Shown here piece after piece: positions 31,853-40,303 of a stretch of 45,306 bases of DNA. Within the stretch, counting starts at the first letter, position 1. The number at the start of each line of letters is the position of its first letter. The translations under genes and the position numbers were made by a program. Location: positions 1-45,306 of the forward strand of contig NZ_BMVL01000023.1 of assembly GCF_014650695.1 (NCBI RefSeq), given 5' to 3'. The DNA comes from Streptomyces avidinii (lineage in GTDB: Bacteria > Actinomycetota > Actinomycetes > Streptomycetales > Streptomycetaceae). Below the pieces are notes generated by a model. That model saw only the letters and a list, made by a program, of their open reading frames with translations, was not told where the DNA came from and did no database searches.

Positions 31853-33136
31853 ATGAACGGCTGGGCCGTCGTGGTCGCCGGGGGTGTGGTCGTCGGGTAC
31901 GGGGTCCTGTCGCGGCGCTTGTCGACCACGGTGGTCTCGGGGCCGTTGGTGTTCGTGCTGTGCGGGCTGGCGATCGGCCCGCTGGGTCTGGACCTGTTGG
32001 ACCCGGCGCGGGACCTCGAGGTCACGCGGGCGTTGCTGGAGGGTGCGCTGGTGCTCCTGCTGTTCGCGGACGCGGCCGGGATCAGGGCCGGGGACCTGCG
32101 CCGGGAGGAGTTCCTGCCGCTGCGGCTGCTCGCGGTGGGTCTGCCGGCCACGATGGCTCTGGGATGGCTGGCGGCCTGGCCCCTGCTGCCCGGCCTGAGC
32201 GTGTGGGAGCTGGCCCTGGTCGCCGTCGTCCTGGCGCCGACGGACGCCGCGCTGGGCCAGCAGGCCGTCTCCAACAAGCGGGTGCCGGCGCTGGTCCGCG
32301 GCGGTCTGTCCGTGGAATCCGGCCTGAACGACGGCCTGGCGCTGCCGTTCTTCGTACTGGCCCTGGCGGCGGCGGGTGAGGGTCACGGCCATCCGGGGAT
32401 CGCGGAGACGTTCCTGCGTGCGCTGCTGCTCAGCGCTGCGATCGGGATCGCGGCCGGCCGGAGCGGGGCGAGCCTGCTGCGCTGGTCGCTCTCGCGGGGG
32501 TGGAGCAGCTCCGACTGGCAGCAGTTCCTGGCACTCGCCGTTCCGATCATCGCGTACGCGCTGTGTGTCTCGGCCGAGGGCAGCGGCTTCATCGGCGCCT
32601 GGGTCGCAGGCGTGGCCTTCGGCATCCAGCTGCGGCGGACGCCCGCCGACGGGGACACCCGTGCCCAGGGCGTGGAGCCCGAGGAGAGCACGAGGTTCAC
32701 CGAACGCCTCGGCCTGCTGCTCGCCTCGCTGTCCTTCCTCGTCTTCGGCGCGGTCATCCTGGGGCCGGTACTCCAGCACCTGACGTGGCGGCCCGTGGTC
32801 TACGGGCTGATCAGCCTGACCGTCGTGCGTATGCTGCCGGTCGCCCTGGCACTGGCCGGCAGCGGTCTGCGCCCCGCTTCCGTGGCCTACATCGGCTGGT
32901 TCGGTCCGCGCGGACTGGCTTCCCTGGTGTTCGGCCTGATCGCCTTCGAAGAACACCTGCCCGGAGGCCGTTTGACGAGCGAGGTCGTCGCCGTGACCGT
33001 CGGCCTGAGCATCCTCCTCCACGGGGCCACCGCCCCCTACCTGGGCAACCGCTACGGCGCCTGGTTCGCCCGCAGCCTCCGCGACGAACCGAACCTGCGG
33101 GAGAACGCACTCGCCCAGGACGACACACCCCGCTGA
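31853..33136 (+). CDS. CPA1-family Na+/H+ antiporter
   Basis: A 427-residue membrane transporter with about twelve helices. Characteristic pieces: PLVFVLCGLAIGPLGLDLL, LVAVVLAPTDAALGQQAVSN (conserved TDA), VRGGLSVESGLNDGLALPFF (the ESGLNDG signature of the ion-binding core), and FGPRGLASLVFGLIAFEE near the end. It would exchange cytoplasmic Na+ or K+ for protons. Start ATG 31853 is preferred over GTG 31847 because GAGGAG ends seven bases before it. Confidence 0.92.
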   Translation: MNGWAVVVAGGVVVGYGVLSRRLSTTVVSGPLVFVLCGLAIGPLGLDLLDPARDLEVTRALLEGALVLLLFADAAGIRAGDLRREEFLPLRLLAVGLPATMALGWLAAWPLLPGLSVWELALVAVVLAPTDAALGQQAVSNKRVPALVRGGLSVESGLNDGLALPFFVLALAAAGEGHGHPGIAETFLRALLLSAAIGIAAGRSGASLLRWSLSRGWSSSDWQQFLALAVPIIAYALCVSAEGSGFIGAWVAGVAFGIQLRRTPADGDTRAQGVEPEESTRFTERLGLLLASLSFLVFGAVILGPVLQHLTWRPVVYGLISLTVVRMLPVALALAGSGLRPASVAYIGWFGPRGLASLVFGLIAFEEHLPGGRLTSEVVAVTVGLSILLHGATAPYLGNRYGAWFARSLRDEPNLRENALAQDDTPR

Positions 33137-33278
33137 AGGGCTCGCACCCGCGTGTCCCGACGGGGCCGCCGTACGCCCGTCAGTGGGCGGACGCTCCGAA
33201 TTCCGCGTGCTGCGGGTGGAAGGCGGCTCGGTGCGGATGAAAGGTCTGGAGGCCGGCGCGTGACGGGTCGGCCGCGGG

Positions 33279-34859
33279 CTATCCGACGGTGACGAAGACG
33301 CTGTGCCAGCCGCCGGCGCCGTCGGGGACGGTCCGCGTGCGCTGTTCGGTCTGCGCCGTGCCGGTGCCGTCGGTGGCGCGGACGGTGAGGTTGTGGCCGC
33401 CCGGGGTGGTCTTCCAGGGGAGGGACCACTGGCGCCAGGTGTCTGCGGTGGCCTGGGGGGCGAGGTCGGCGTCCTGCCAGGGCCCGTCGTCGATACGGAC
33501 TTCGACGCGCTGGATGCCGCGGTGCTGGGCCCATGCCACGCCGGCGATCGTGACGGTTCCGGCGGCGGGCCGGGCGAAGGGTTTGGGGGTGTCGATGCGG
33601 GCCTGGGTCTTGATCGGGGCCCTGCGCGCCCACGTGCGTTTGACCCAGTACGCGTCGTAGGCGTCGAAGGTGGTGAGCTCGATGTCCTCGATCCACTTGC
33701 AGGCCGACACGTACCCGTACAGGCCCGGAACGAGCATCCGTACGGGAAAGCCGTGGTCGAAGGGCAGCGGTTCGCCGTTCATCCCGACGGCCAGGATCGC
33801 GTCGCGGCCGTCCATCACGTCCTCGACCGGCGAGCCCAGCGTCATGCCGTCCACCGAACGGGCCACCAGCTGATCGGCCTTGCCGCCGTCGGACGGAGGC
33901 TTGACGCCGCACTCGCGCAGCAGGTCGGCCAGGCGTACGCCGAGCCAGCGGGCGTGGCCGATGTAGGGGCCGCCGACCTCGTTGGAGACGCAGGTCAAGG
34001 TGATGTCCCGCTCGATCAGCGGCCGGGTCAGCAGTTCCCGGAAGGTGTAGCTGCGGGGGCGGGTCACGCCCGTGCCGCGGATGCGCAGCCGCCAGGTGTC
34101 CGCGTCGACCTGGGGGACGGCCAGCGCGGTGTCCACGCGGTAGAAGTCCTTGTTGGGGGTGGTGAAGGCGCTGATGCCCGCCGCCTTCAGCTGTACCCCC
34201 TCGGGCAGCGGGCGGGCCGGGGAGGACGGGGCGGGCAGCTCGACCGCGGCGCGCGAGGCCGCGGCTCCCCGGCTGCGCCGGCCGGTCAGGGCCCGGCCCG
34301 CGGCGCCCGCCCCCGTCGCGGCGACTGCCGTGACCGATGCGGCCACCAGGAAACCCCGCCGGGACCAGCCGTCCGGCCCCGTTTCGGGGAAGGCCGGGCC
34401 GGTGGACAGTTTTCCGGCCAGGAAGTACAGGATCGCCGCGCCCGCGGTCGCGCCCGCAATCGAGGGCAGTGCGTCCGCGGGCCCTTGCGCGTCGGGGCGG
34501 GTGAGGGCCGCCGCCGCACCGATGACACCGAAGAGGAGCACGCCCGCTGCTCCGGCACGCCGGTGGCGCAGGGAGACGATCCCGAGGACGACACCGAGGA
34601 GACCGAGCACAGTGAGGATCCCGAGCTGCAGGACGAGCTTGTCGTTCTCTCCGAAGGTCCGGATCGCGAAATCCTTCACCGCGGCCGGTGTCCGGTCGAT
34701 GGCGGCACCGCCCACGACGGTCACCGGTCCGGCCTGCGGCCGCAGCGGCGAGGCCACCGATTCCGCGACTGCCAGCGCCGTGTACCCGGCCAGCAGGCCG
34801 GACACGGCGCCGAGTGCGCCGCGGGCGAAGGATGTACGGAAGGTGCTCACATGGGCCAT
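33279..34859 (-). CDS. Membrane-anchored molybdopterin oxidoreductase (sulfite oxidase-like)
   Basis: A 526-residue protein with about five membrane helices in the first 190 residues (15-33, 75-95, 104-121, 133-148, 170-188), then an extracytoplasmic sulfite-oxidase/YedY-type molybdenum domain. Cys290 in DITLTCVSNEVGG is the molybdenum ligand. HARWLGVRLADLL and PFDHGFPVRMLVPGLYGYVS follow, and a Mo-co dimerisation domain (GVAWAQHRGIQRVEVRIDDG) ends the protein. WSRRGFLVAA before the last helix resembles a Tat signal. It probably oxidises or reduces a small sulfur or peptide substrate at the cell surface. In other actinobacteria such genes often lie beside sigK/rskA, as here. Confidence 0.9.
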   Translation of the reverse strand: MAHVSTFRTSFARGALGAVSGLLAGYTALAVAESVASPLRPQAGPVTVVGGAAIDRTPAAVKDFAIRTFGENDKLVLQLGILTVLGLLGVVLGIVSLRHRRAGAAGVLLFGVIGAAAALTRPDAQGPADALPSIAGATAGAAILYFLAGKLSTGPAFPETGPDGWSRRGFLVAASVTAVAATGAGAAGRALTGRRSRGAAASRAAVELPAPSSPARPLPEGVQLKAAGISAFTTPNKDFYRVDTALAVPQVDADTWRLRIRGTGVTRPRSYTFRELLTRPLIERDITLTCVSNEVGGPYIGHARWLGVRLADLLRECGVKPPSDGGKADQLVARSVDGMTLGSPVEDVMDGRDAILAVGMNGEPLPFDHGFPVRMLVPGLYGYVSACKWIEDIELTTFDAYDAYWVKRTWARRAPIKTQARIDTPKPFARPAAGTVTIAGVAWAQHRGIQRVEVRIDDGPWQDADLAPQATADTWRQWSLPWKTTPGGHNLTVRATDGTGTAQTEQRTRTVPDGAGGWHSVFVTVG

Positions 34860-34931
34860 GCGCGGTGCTCCGTCCGGCGGATTGGTCTTTCCCGATCAGG
34901 GCATTCCTGCCGTCCGGAACGGACGGGTGCC

Positions 34932-34963
34932 GGGTGCTGGGTGCTGCGGGTGCTGGGTGCTGC
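34932..34963. repeat. Perfect 16-bp tandem duplication
   Basis: GGGTGCTGGGTGCTGC occurs twice back-to-back in the gap between the oxidoreductase start and the chaplin stop, with a partial third unit after it. Confidence 0.85.
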
Positions 34964-35064
34964 GGGTGCGCCGGCAGGCCGGACACGGCGGTGCCGGCGT
35001 CACCCGCAGCAGTTCCCCCGGCCCGTGACTCCCCGTTGCAGGCAGCGGGCCGGAGCGGGTGGGG

Positions 35065-35304
35065 TCAGGCGTTGATGCAGGTGTTGCCGAAGGCGGGGTT
35101 CAGCAGCCCGATGACGCTGACGGAGTTGCCGCAGGCGTTGACCGGAATGTGGATCGGGATCTGGATGAGGTTGCCCGAACCGACGCCGGGCGAGTGGGCG
35201 GCCACGCCTTGGGCCCCGGCATCGGCGGAAGCCGCCGATCCGGCACCGAGGACGGCGGCCGCGGCGGTGAGGGCCAGCGCAGCACTCTTGAGAACACGGG
35301 ACAT
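35065..35304 (-). CDS. Short chaplin
   Basis: A 79-residue chaplin, the hydrophobic surface-coating amyloid protein that lets streptomycete aerial hyphae leave the medium. Signal peptide 1-28, then one chaplin domain: SGNLIQIPIHIPVNACGNSV followed by SVIGLLNPAFGNTC, with the two conserved cysteines 58 and 76. It lacks a sorting motif, so it is of the short class. ATG 35304 has GGAGG eight bases upstream. The 5' leader carries a hairpin at 35334-35356. It stands alone between the oxidoreductase and the sigma factor. Confidence 0.93.
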   Translation of the reverse strand: MSRVLKSAALALTAAAAVLGAGSAASADAGAQGVAAHSPGVGSGNLIQIPIHIPVNACGNSVSVIGLLNPAFGNTCINA

Positions 35305-35668
35305 GACTGCCTCCAAAGGTCGGGAATCCGGACCCGGAGCCCGTCTCGGGCTCCGGAGAGGCACTGCTTTCGGGCCTCAGCACGGGTTTCGGTGCCGCGG
35401 GCGCAGCGGCTGGGTGGTAGGGGCCGGGTTCGCTCGATCGAATGACCACCGGGGTGCGGTGTTGCCTGCCGTGGAGCAATCCGCGCAGGTGGCCGCTACG
35501 AAGTAGGTGCAACAGCGGCAAGACGCATACGGCCGGCTCCGGGGCATGGAAGGGGCCGGTCCTTCTCTCTGCGAAAGAGCGGTTGATGGCATCGGGGCGC
35601 ACGGGTCGGCTGTCTCTGCGCGGCGTCGGGTCGCGGCAGGTCATGCGGCGACGTGGGGCGGGGTGCCG
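35305..35668. other. Divergent region between chaplin and sigma factor genes
   Basis: 364 bases without a gene. It holds the leader hairpin (35334-35356) and TCGATCGA at about 35431-35440. Promoters for both genes should lie here; I cannot identify boxes. Confidence 0.4.
35334..35356 (-). promoter_or_regulatory. Hairpin in the chaplin 5' leader
   Basis: Perfect 10-bp inverted repeat CCGGAGCCCG-TCT-CGGGCTCCGG, 30 bases upstream of the chaplin ATG. It could be an operator or a translation-control stem. Confidence 0.6.
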
Positions 35669-36253
35669 GTGACACGGCGGCTGTGGTTCGGGAATGCGGA
35701 CGCGGGCGGGCCGCGGCTGGAGGGGGTGATGGAGAAGGTGGGCCACGGGGACAAGGACGCCTTCGCCGTCCTGTACGACGCTGTCGCCTCCATGGTGTTC
35801 GGGATCGCGGTCAAGGTCGTCCGGGACCGGTCCCGGTCGGAGGAAGTGGCTCAGGAGGTGATGATCGACCTGTGGCGGCAGGCCGCCCGCTACCGCCCGG
35901 AGCAGGGGTCCGTCATGACCTGGGTGGCGACGATCGCGCACCGCAGGGCGGTGGACCGCGTCCGTTTCGCCCGGGCCTCCGCCGACCGCGAGCACGCCCA
36001 TGCCGTACGCGAGCGGGTGCGGCCCTTCGACGAGGTCGCCGAGCAGGTCGAAGTCCGCCTGGAGAGCGAGCAGGTACGCCGCTGCATGCGCGGGCTGACC
36101 GAACTCCAGCGCCAGGCCGTGACCCTCGCCTACTACCGGGGCCTGACCTACCGGGAGGTCGCAGAGGTGCTGCGGGCCCCGCTCCCGACCGTCAAGACCC
36201 GGATGCGCGACGGGCTGATCCGGCTGCGCGACTGCATGGGGGTGACCACATGA
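35669..36253 (+). CDS. sigK: ECF sigma factor, SigK type
   Basis: A 194-residue ECF sigma factor. Region 2 is KDAFAVLYDAVASMVFGIAV with EVAQEVMIDLWRQAARYRPE and MTWVATIAHRRAVDRVR. Region 4 is LTELQRQAVTLAYYRGLTYR, EVAEVLRAPLPTVKTRMRDG, matching SigK-group factors. The start is uncertain: GTG 35669 is chosen because GGGGCGGGG lies five bases upstream; GTG 35663 is possible. ATGA overlap with the anti-sigma gene. It would direct RNA polymerase to a small regulon, probably including its own operon. Confidence 0.85.
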   Translation: MTRRLWFGNADAGGPRLEGVMEKVGHGDKDAFAVLYDAVASMVFGIAVKVVRDRSRSEEVAQEVMIDLWRQAARYRPEQGSVMTWVATIAHRRAVDRVRFARASADREHAHAVRERVRPFDEVAEQVEVRLESEQVRRCMRGLTELQRQAVTLAYYRGLTYREVAEVLRAPLPTVKTRMRDGLIRLRDCMGVTT

Positions 36254-36996
36254 AACACGACGAGCACCTGCACACCCTCACCGGCGCGTACGCGTTGGAC
36301 GCGCTCACCGGCGAGGAACAGCGCGCCTTCGCCGCCCACCTGCGCCGCTGCGAAGCCTGTCTGGGGGAGGTCGGCGAGTTCGAGGCGACTGCCGCGCGAC
36401 TGGCCGCGGCTGTCAGCCTGCCTGCGCCGGCGCCGATGAGACGGGCGGTGCTCACCCGCATCGACACCGTCCGCCAGGCGCCACCGCGCACCCGGCCGCC
36501 GGCGCCGGCCCTGCTCACCACCGCCCTGACGCGCAGGGCCGGCCCCTTCGTGATCGCCGCGAGCATCGCCGCCGCGGCGACTTTCGGCGGCCTCGCCGTC
36601 CGGCAGCACCAGCAGGCCGAACAGGCCCGTACCCAGGCGCAGCACAGCGCCCGGCAGGCCCAGGACCTGGCCGCCGTCCTGGCCGCTTCCGACGCCCGGG
36701 CCGTGCACGGCCGCACCACCACCGGAGCCGCCACGACGGTGGTCACTTCCGCGCTGCGTGAGGAGGCCGCCTTCGTCAGCAGCGGCCTGCCCGCCCCACC
36801 GGCGGACAGGACCTACCAGCTGTGGTTCGACGATCAGGGCACCATGCGTCCCGCGGGGCTCCTCCCCGGCGACGGCGCCACCCTCATGGAAGGCGGTCCC
36901 GGCACCGCCCGCGCCGTCGGCCTCACCCTCGAGCCCTCGGGCGGCTCCCTGCGGCCGACCACCACTCCCCTGCTGCTCCTGCCCCTTCCCGCCTGA
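36250..36996 (+). CDS. rskA: RskA-type anti-sigma factor
   Basis: A 248-residue single-pass membrane protein. The N-terminal zinc-associated anti-sigma domain shows FAAHLRRCEACLGEVGEF (H-x3-C-x2-C at 30-37). A membrane helix lies at about residues 98-117 (GPFVIAASIAAAATFGGLAV), and the extracytoplasmic anti-sigma-K domain contains YQLWFDDQGTMRPAGLLPGD. It sequesters the sigma factor at the membrane and is released by regulated proteolysis in known relatives. ATG overlaps the sigma factor stop by four bases. Confidence 0.88.
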   Translation: MKHDEHLHTLTGAYALDALTGEEQRAFAAHLRRCEACLGEVGEFEATAARLAAAVSLPAPAPMRRAVLTRIDTVRQAPPRTRPPAPALLTTALTRRAGPFVIAASIAAAATFGGLAVRQHQQAEQARTQAQHSARQAQDLAAVLAASDARAVHGRTTTGAATTVVTSALREEAAFVSSGLPAPPADRTYQLWFDDQGTMRPAGLLPGDGATLMEGGPGTARAVGLTLEPSGGSLRPTTTPLLLLPLPA

Positions 36997-37089
36997 CCCG
37001 GACGGCCGGCTCCGTCTTCCGTGGCGGGCGGACGGGTCCAGGTGGCCGACGCGGGTTTGTCCTGCGCGGGCACGAGGGATGCATCGGCC

Positions 37090-37764
37090 GTGTTCTCGTT
37101 GCCTGTGCCCTCGCGCCGGGAATCCCTGCGCAGGCAGTTCACCGCCGACGGCTATGTCGCCCTGCCCGGGCTCATCAGCCCCACCGGGCTCGCGGAACTC
37201 GGCAGGGAAGCACGGAGGCTGGAGGCCGACGCGGTGCGGCGGGACTTCCGCATGCCCTGCATGGGCGACAGTCCCCGGCACATGACCACGCTCGGCGGGG
37301 ACCGGATCGCCCGCGATTCGCCGGTGATCGCGCGCCTCTACGAGGACCGGGACCTGATGGGGCTGCTCTCCTCGCTCCTGGGCGAGGCCGCGGTCGCCGT
37401 GCACGACCCGGTCGAGCGGCACGTCCTGAACGTCCTGCACCGCCCCGGCGACACCCACGGCGCGCACACCGACGACTACCCGCTCGCCCTGGTGCTCTTC
37501 CTGGAGGCCCCGCCGCACCCTGCGGACGGCGGGCTGCTGGAGTTCCGCCCCGGCCGCGGCGACCTCGGCGCCCTCGACGGACCCGGCGTCCACCGGGTGC
37601 ACCACCGGCCCGCCGACGGGTACCTCCTGCGCAGCGACCTCACCGCCCACCGCGTCACCCCGCTCGGGCGTCCCGGGCTGCGGCGTACCGTGCTCAACTT
37701 CGCGTACACCACGCCCGGTCGCCAAGGGGCGACCACCTCGTCCGCCTCCCTCCTCTACGACTGA
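37090..37764 (+). CDS. 2OG-Fe(II) oxygenase (ArpA/BesD-like hydroxylase)
   Basis: A 224-residue non-haem iron, 2-oxoglutarate-dependent enzyme. PGDTHGAHTDDYPLALVLFL supplies the iron ligands His126 and Asp128 (HxD). LLRSDLTAHRVTPL gives distal His187, and LRRTVLNF gives a 2OG-binding Arg near 198. The scaffold recalls the free-amino-acid halogenase/hydroxylase group (BesD and relatives), but the Asp in HxD argues for hydroxylation, since halogenases have Gly or Ala there. GTG 37090 is chosen; GTG 37021 would add 23 unlikely residues. It lies 93 bases after the anti-sigma gene and may be cotranscribed. Confidence 0.78.
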   Translation: MFSLPVPSRRESLRRQFTADGYVALPGLISPTGLAELGREARRLEADAVRRDFRMPCMGDSPRHMTTLGGDRIARDSPVIARLYEDRDLMGLLSSLLGEAAVAVHDPVERHVLNVLHRPGDTHGAHTDDYPLALVLFLEAPPHPADGGLLEFRPGRGDLGALDGPGVHRVHHRPADGYLLRSDLTAHRVTPLGRPGLRRTVLNFAYTTPGRQGATTSSASLLYD

Positions 37765-37767
37765 GCC

Positions 37768-37787
37768 GCCGCCCGGCCGGGGGCGGC
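37768..37787. terminator. Terminator-like hairpin
   Basis: GCCGCCC-GGCCGG-GGGCGGC, starting four bases after the oxygenase stop and lying between convergent genes. Confidence 0.5.
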
Positions 37788-37901
37788 CGCAGCTCGGCGG
37801 GGAGCCGATCGGGTGCGGCCGGGTGCGGGTTCCGGGGCGGCCGGTCGCGCCGGGCGGTCCTTGTCATCGCCGTCGGCGCACCGGTCCTGTTCCGCCTGCG
37901 G

Positions 37902-38498
37902 TCAGGACGAGGGGGTGGGGCCCGGCGCCGGGCTCTGGTCGGACCAGAAGTCGGAGCGGACGTTGGGGGTGGGGACGGAGACCTCGCCCTCGTAGGTGGG
38001 GCCGTTCGCCAACTTCGTGGGCGGTGCCACCTTCGACTCGCCCACGCAGGGGCTGGTGACTTCGAAGAATGCCTGCCCCGCGTGACCGAAGAGGAGGCTG
38101 ATGCCGAAGCCGTCACGGGAGGTGGCGTAGAGGGCGGGCATGTCCTTGCTCGGATTCACCGGGCCGATCCGGTAACCGCTCGCCTTCCAGAAGTTCTCGA
38201 CCACACCGAGGAAGTTGCCGCGACGCTGCTCGGAGACGACCGTCATGACGGTCCAGTAGCGCGTCACGTCGCAGCTGCCGGTCGTCGTCGTGTCGTGGGC
38301 CCATTCGATGTCCGGCTTGATCGCTCCGATCGTCGCGTAGAACATCGCGTCGGCGCGCTCCGCCGCTCCCTGCATGTCCATGCCTGCCAATGCCCCGTTT
38401 CTCTGCTTGGTGCCGCCCGACAGCCCGCACCCGGCGAGCAGCGCTCCGGCCACGGCCATCGCAAGAACCAGGCGGATGGTCCGCGTGATGCGCTTCAT
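37902..38498 (-). CDS. Lipoprotein of the DUF1023 hydrolase operon
   Basis: A 198-residue lipoprotein: LVLAMAVAGALLAGCGLSGG with lipobox LAGC (Cys24), then a globular domain with RADAMFYATIGAIKPDIEW, CDVTRYWTVMTVVSEQRRGN and FLGVVENFWKASGYRIGPVN. Two more cysteines (in GSCDV and SPCVG) may pair. Third gene of a leftward operon; its ATG overlaps the stop of the hydrolase gene by four bases. Family of unknown function, found with DUF1023 proteins. Confidence 0.82.
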   Translation of the reverse strand: MKRITRTIRLVLAMAVAGALLAGCGLSGGTKQRNGALAGMDMQGAAERADAMFYATIGAIKPDIEWAHDTTTTGSCDVTRYWTVMTVVSEQRRGNFLGVVENFWKASGYRIGPVNPSKDMPALYATSRDGFGISLLFGHAGQAFFEVTSPCVGESKVAPPTKLANGPTYEGEVSVPTPNVRSDFWSDQSPAPGPTPSS

Positions 38499-40303
38499 CG
38501 ATGCTCCTCCCTCACGATGTTCTCAGGATGTCCGGCGACGATGGTGGCGATGTTGTCGGCCGACACCCTGTCCTTCTCCGGTGTGAAGTACTGGGAGTGG
38601 GCATCGAACCCTCCGCCGTCGACGATCATCCTCGGCCCGTCGTCGACCAGGAAGCGCTGTGCCCCGAAGGCCTTGCTCGCCGGGTCCTTGCCGAAGTACA
38701 CGTCGTCGTTGTCGATGTCGAAGAGGTCGCGTCCGACCACGACCCCGACCGGGCCGCCCAACATCCAGCCGAGCGCCGACTCGTCCTTCGTGGGCAGGTG
38801 GGTGACCGGGTCGTTGTCGGCGGCGCCGACGAACACGTGGTCCTTGCCCACGCCGAGCTCCGTCGCCTTCTGCGCGTCCACGCCGGGGCTGCCGAGCAGG
38901 ATCACGTCGTCGACGCCCGGGATCCCGCCGGACTGCTTGGCGGCCGTGCCGACGGTGAGCGAGCCGTAGGAATGCCCGATCGCCGTGATGTGGGGGTCCT
39001 GGTTCTCGTTCGTTGCCGAGATGCCCGCCATGAACTGGTTGTAGGCCGGGGCGCCCCGCTGCGCGTCGCCCTTCGACATCACGTCCACGTTCTGCGGGGC
39101 GTCGTAGCCCAGCCAGACGATCGAGGCACTGGACGGGTCCACGCGCTGGGCGCCCTTGGCCGTGTCCTGGGCCCGCTTCATCGTGTCCTTGACGAACTCG
39201 TCGTTGAGCTTGGTGCTGAGACCGGGGACGTACGCCGAGACGTTCTTGGAGGTGTCGGGGTTGCCGTACGAGACGATCGCGCGGCCGTTGCCCTCGTCCC
39301 CGATGCCCAGGAGGAACATGGGCGGGCGGCTCGGCTCGTTCAGCTTGTCCTGGATCATGCGCAGGGCGTTGAGCTTGGTCTCCGCGTCGTCGCCGCCGTG
39401 GCGCGCCAGGTCGTCGATGAGGACGGGCAGGTAGTTGCGGTTCGCCTCGTCGCGGGAGACCGCCGGGATGCCGTCCAGGCCGCCGATCAGGTCGGGTGCG
39501 ATCTCCAGGTACTCCTGGCGCTGTTCGTCGGTCAGGCCGTCCCACCACTGCTTGCGCTCGGCGGGGCTCTTGTCCTGGGGGACGCCTTCGGCGAGGTACG
39601 TGCCGGCGGTGGAGCGGACGTCGGAGGTGTCCTGGAAGACGTCCCTCAGCGTGGCCTCGGTGACGTCGAGGCCCTTCTCCGCCTTCAGTCCGCCGAGGGT
39701 CTTCGCGTACCGGGCGTCTATCTCCTGCGCGGAACGCAGGGCCCGGGCGACGCGGTCGGCCACGTCCTGTGCCTTCGCGGCGTTCGGGTTCAGCGGCTTG
39801 AAGCCCGAGTAGCCGGGGTACAGCGGGGACTGCCCCTGCGAGCCGAGGGCGGGCGGTTCGAGCGGGAGGCGGGAGCTGCCCCGGACCGTGCTGCCCGGGG
39901 CCTGCTTCTTCGCCCCGGTCAGGTCCTCGACCTCGGTGGCCGGGTAGCTGACGGAGCCGTCCTCGTGGACGGTGAGGTTCAGGGCGGCGGCGTCCGCGAG
40001 GGCCTGCTTCAACTGGTTCTGGGGCTCGGCGAGATCGCTGGCGAGTCCGTTGAGCGCGGTACGGACGAGGGCGCACTCGGTGTGCAGGTACTGGAAGTTG
40101 CGGCTGAGGCGCTGGAGCCGGCCGAGGGCCGCCTCCGCCGAGTCGCTCTCCTGGGTCTCGCGGAGCTTCGCGGACATCGCGCGGTCGACCCGTACGCGGT
40201 CGGAGTCCGAACGGCCCGAGACCTCGTGCCACTTGTCGCCCGCCTCCGTGAACTCGGAGGTCTTGAGGTCGCGCAGCAGCTTCCAGGTCAGGGTTGCGGT
40301 CAT
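38495..40303 (-). CDS. DUF1023 alpha/beta hydrolase
   Basis: A 602-residue protein. A helical N-terminal part (1-130, with LQRLSRNFQYLHTECALVRT) resembles the WXG100-type region often fused to or paired with DUF1023 enzymes. The C-terminal hydrolase domain contains YLPVLIDDLARHGGDDAETK, SIVWLGYDAPQNVDV and the nucleophile elbow ITAIGHSYGSLTVG, then DDVILLGSPGVD. The ATG at 40303 overlaps the stop of the small helical gene upstream, and its stop overlaps the lipoprotein gene. Probably a surface or secreted esterase/lipase-like enzyme handled together with its two partners. Confidence 0.87.
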   Translation of the reverse strand: MTATLTWKLLRDLKTSEFTEAGDKWHEVSGRSDSDRVRVDRAMSAKLRETQESDSAEAALGRLQRLSRNFQYLHTECALVRTALNGLASDLAEPQNQLKQALADAAALNLTVHEDGSVSYPATEVEDLTGAKKQAPGSTVRGSSRLPLEPPALGSQGQSPLYPGYSGFKPLNPNAAKAQDVADRVARALRSAQEIDARYAKTLGGLKAEKGLDVTEATLRDVFQDTSDVRSTAGTYLAEGVPQDKSPAERKQWWDGLTDEQRQEYLEIAPDLIGGLDGIPAVSRDEANRNYLPVLIDDLARHGGDDAETKLNALRMIQDKLNEPSRPPMFLLGIGDEGNGRAIVSYGNPDTSKNVSAYVPGLSTKLNDEFVKDTMKRAQDTAKGAQRVDPSSASIVWLGYDAPQNVDVMSKGDAQRGAPAYNQFMAGISATNENQDPHITAIGHSYGSLTVGTAAKQSGGIPGVDDVILLGSPGVDAQKATELGVGKDHVFVGAADNDPVTHLPTKDESALGWMLGGPVGVVVGRDLFDIDNDDVYFGKDPASKAFGAQRFLVDDGPRMIVDGGGFDAHSQYFTPEKDRVSADNIATIVAGHPENIVREEHR

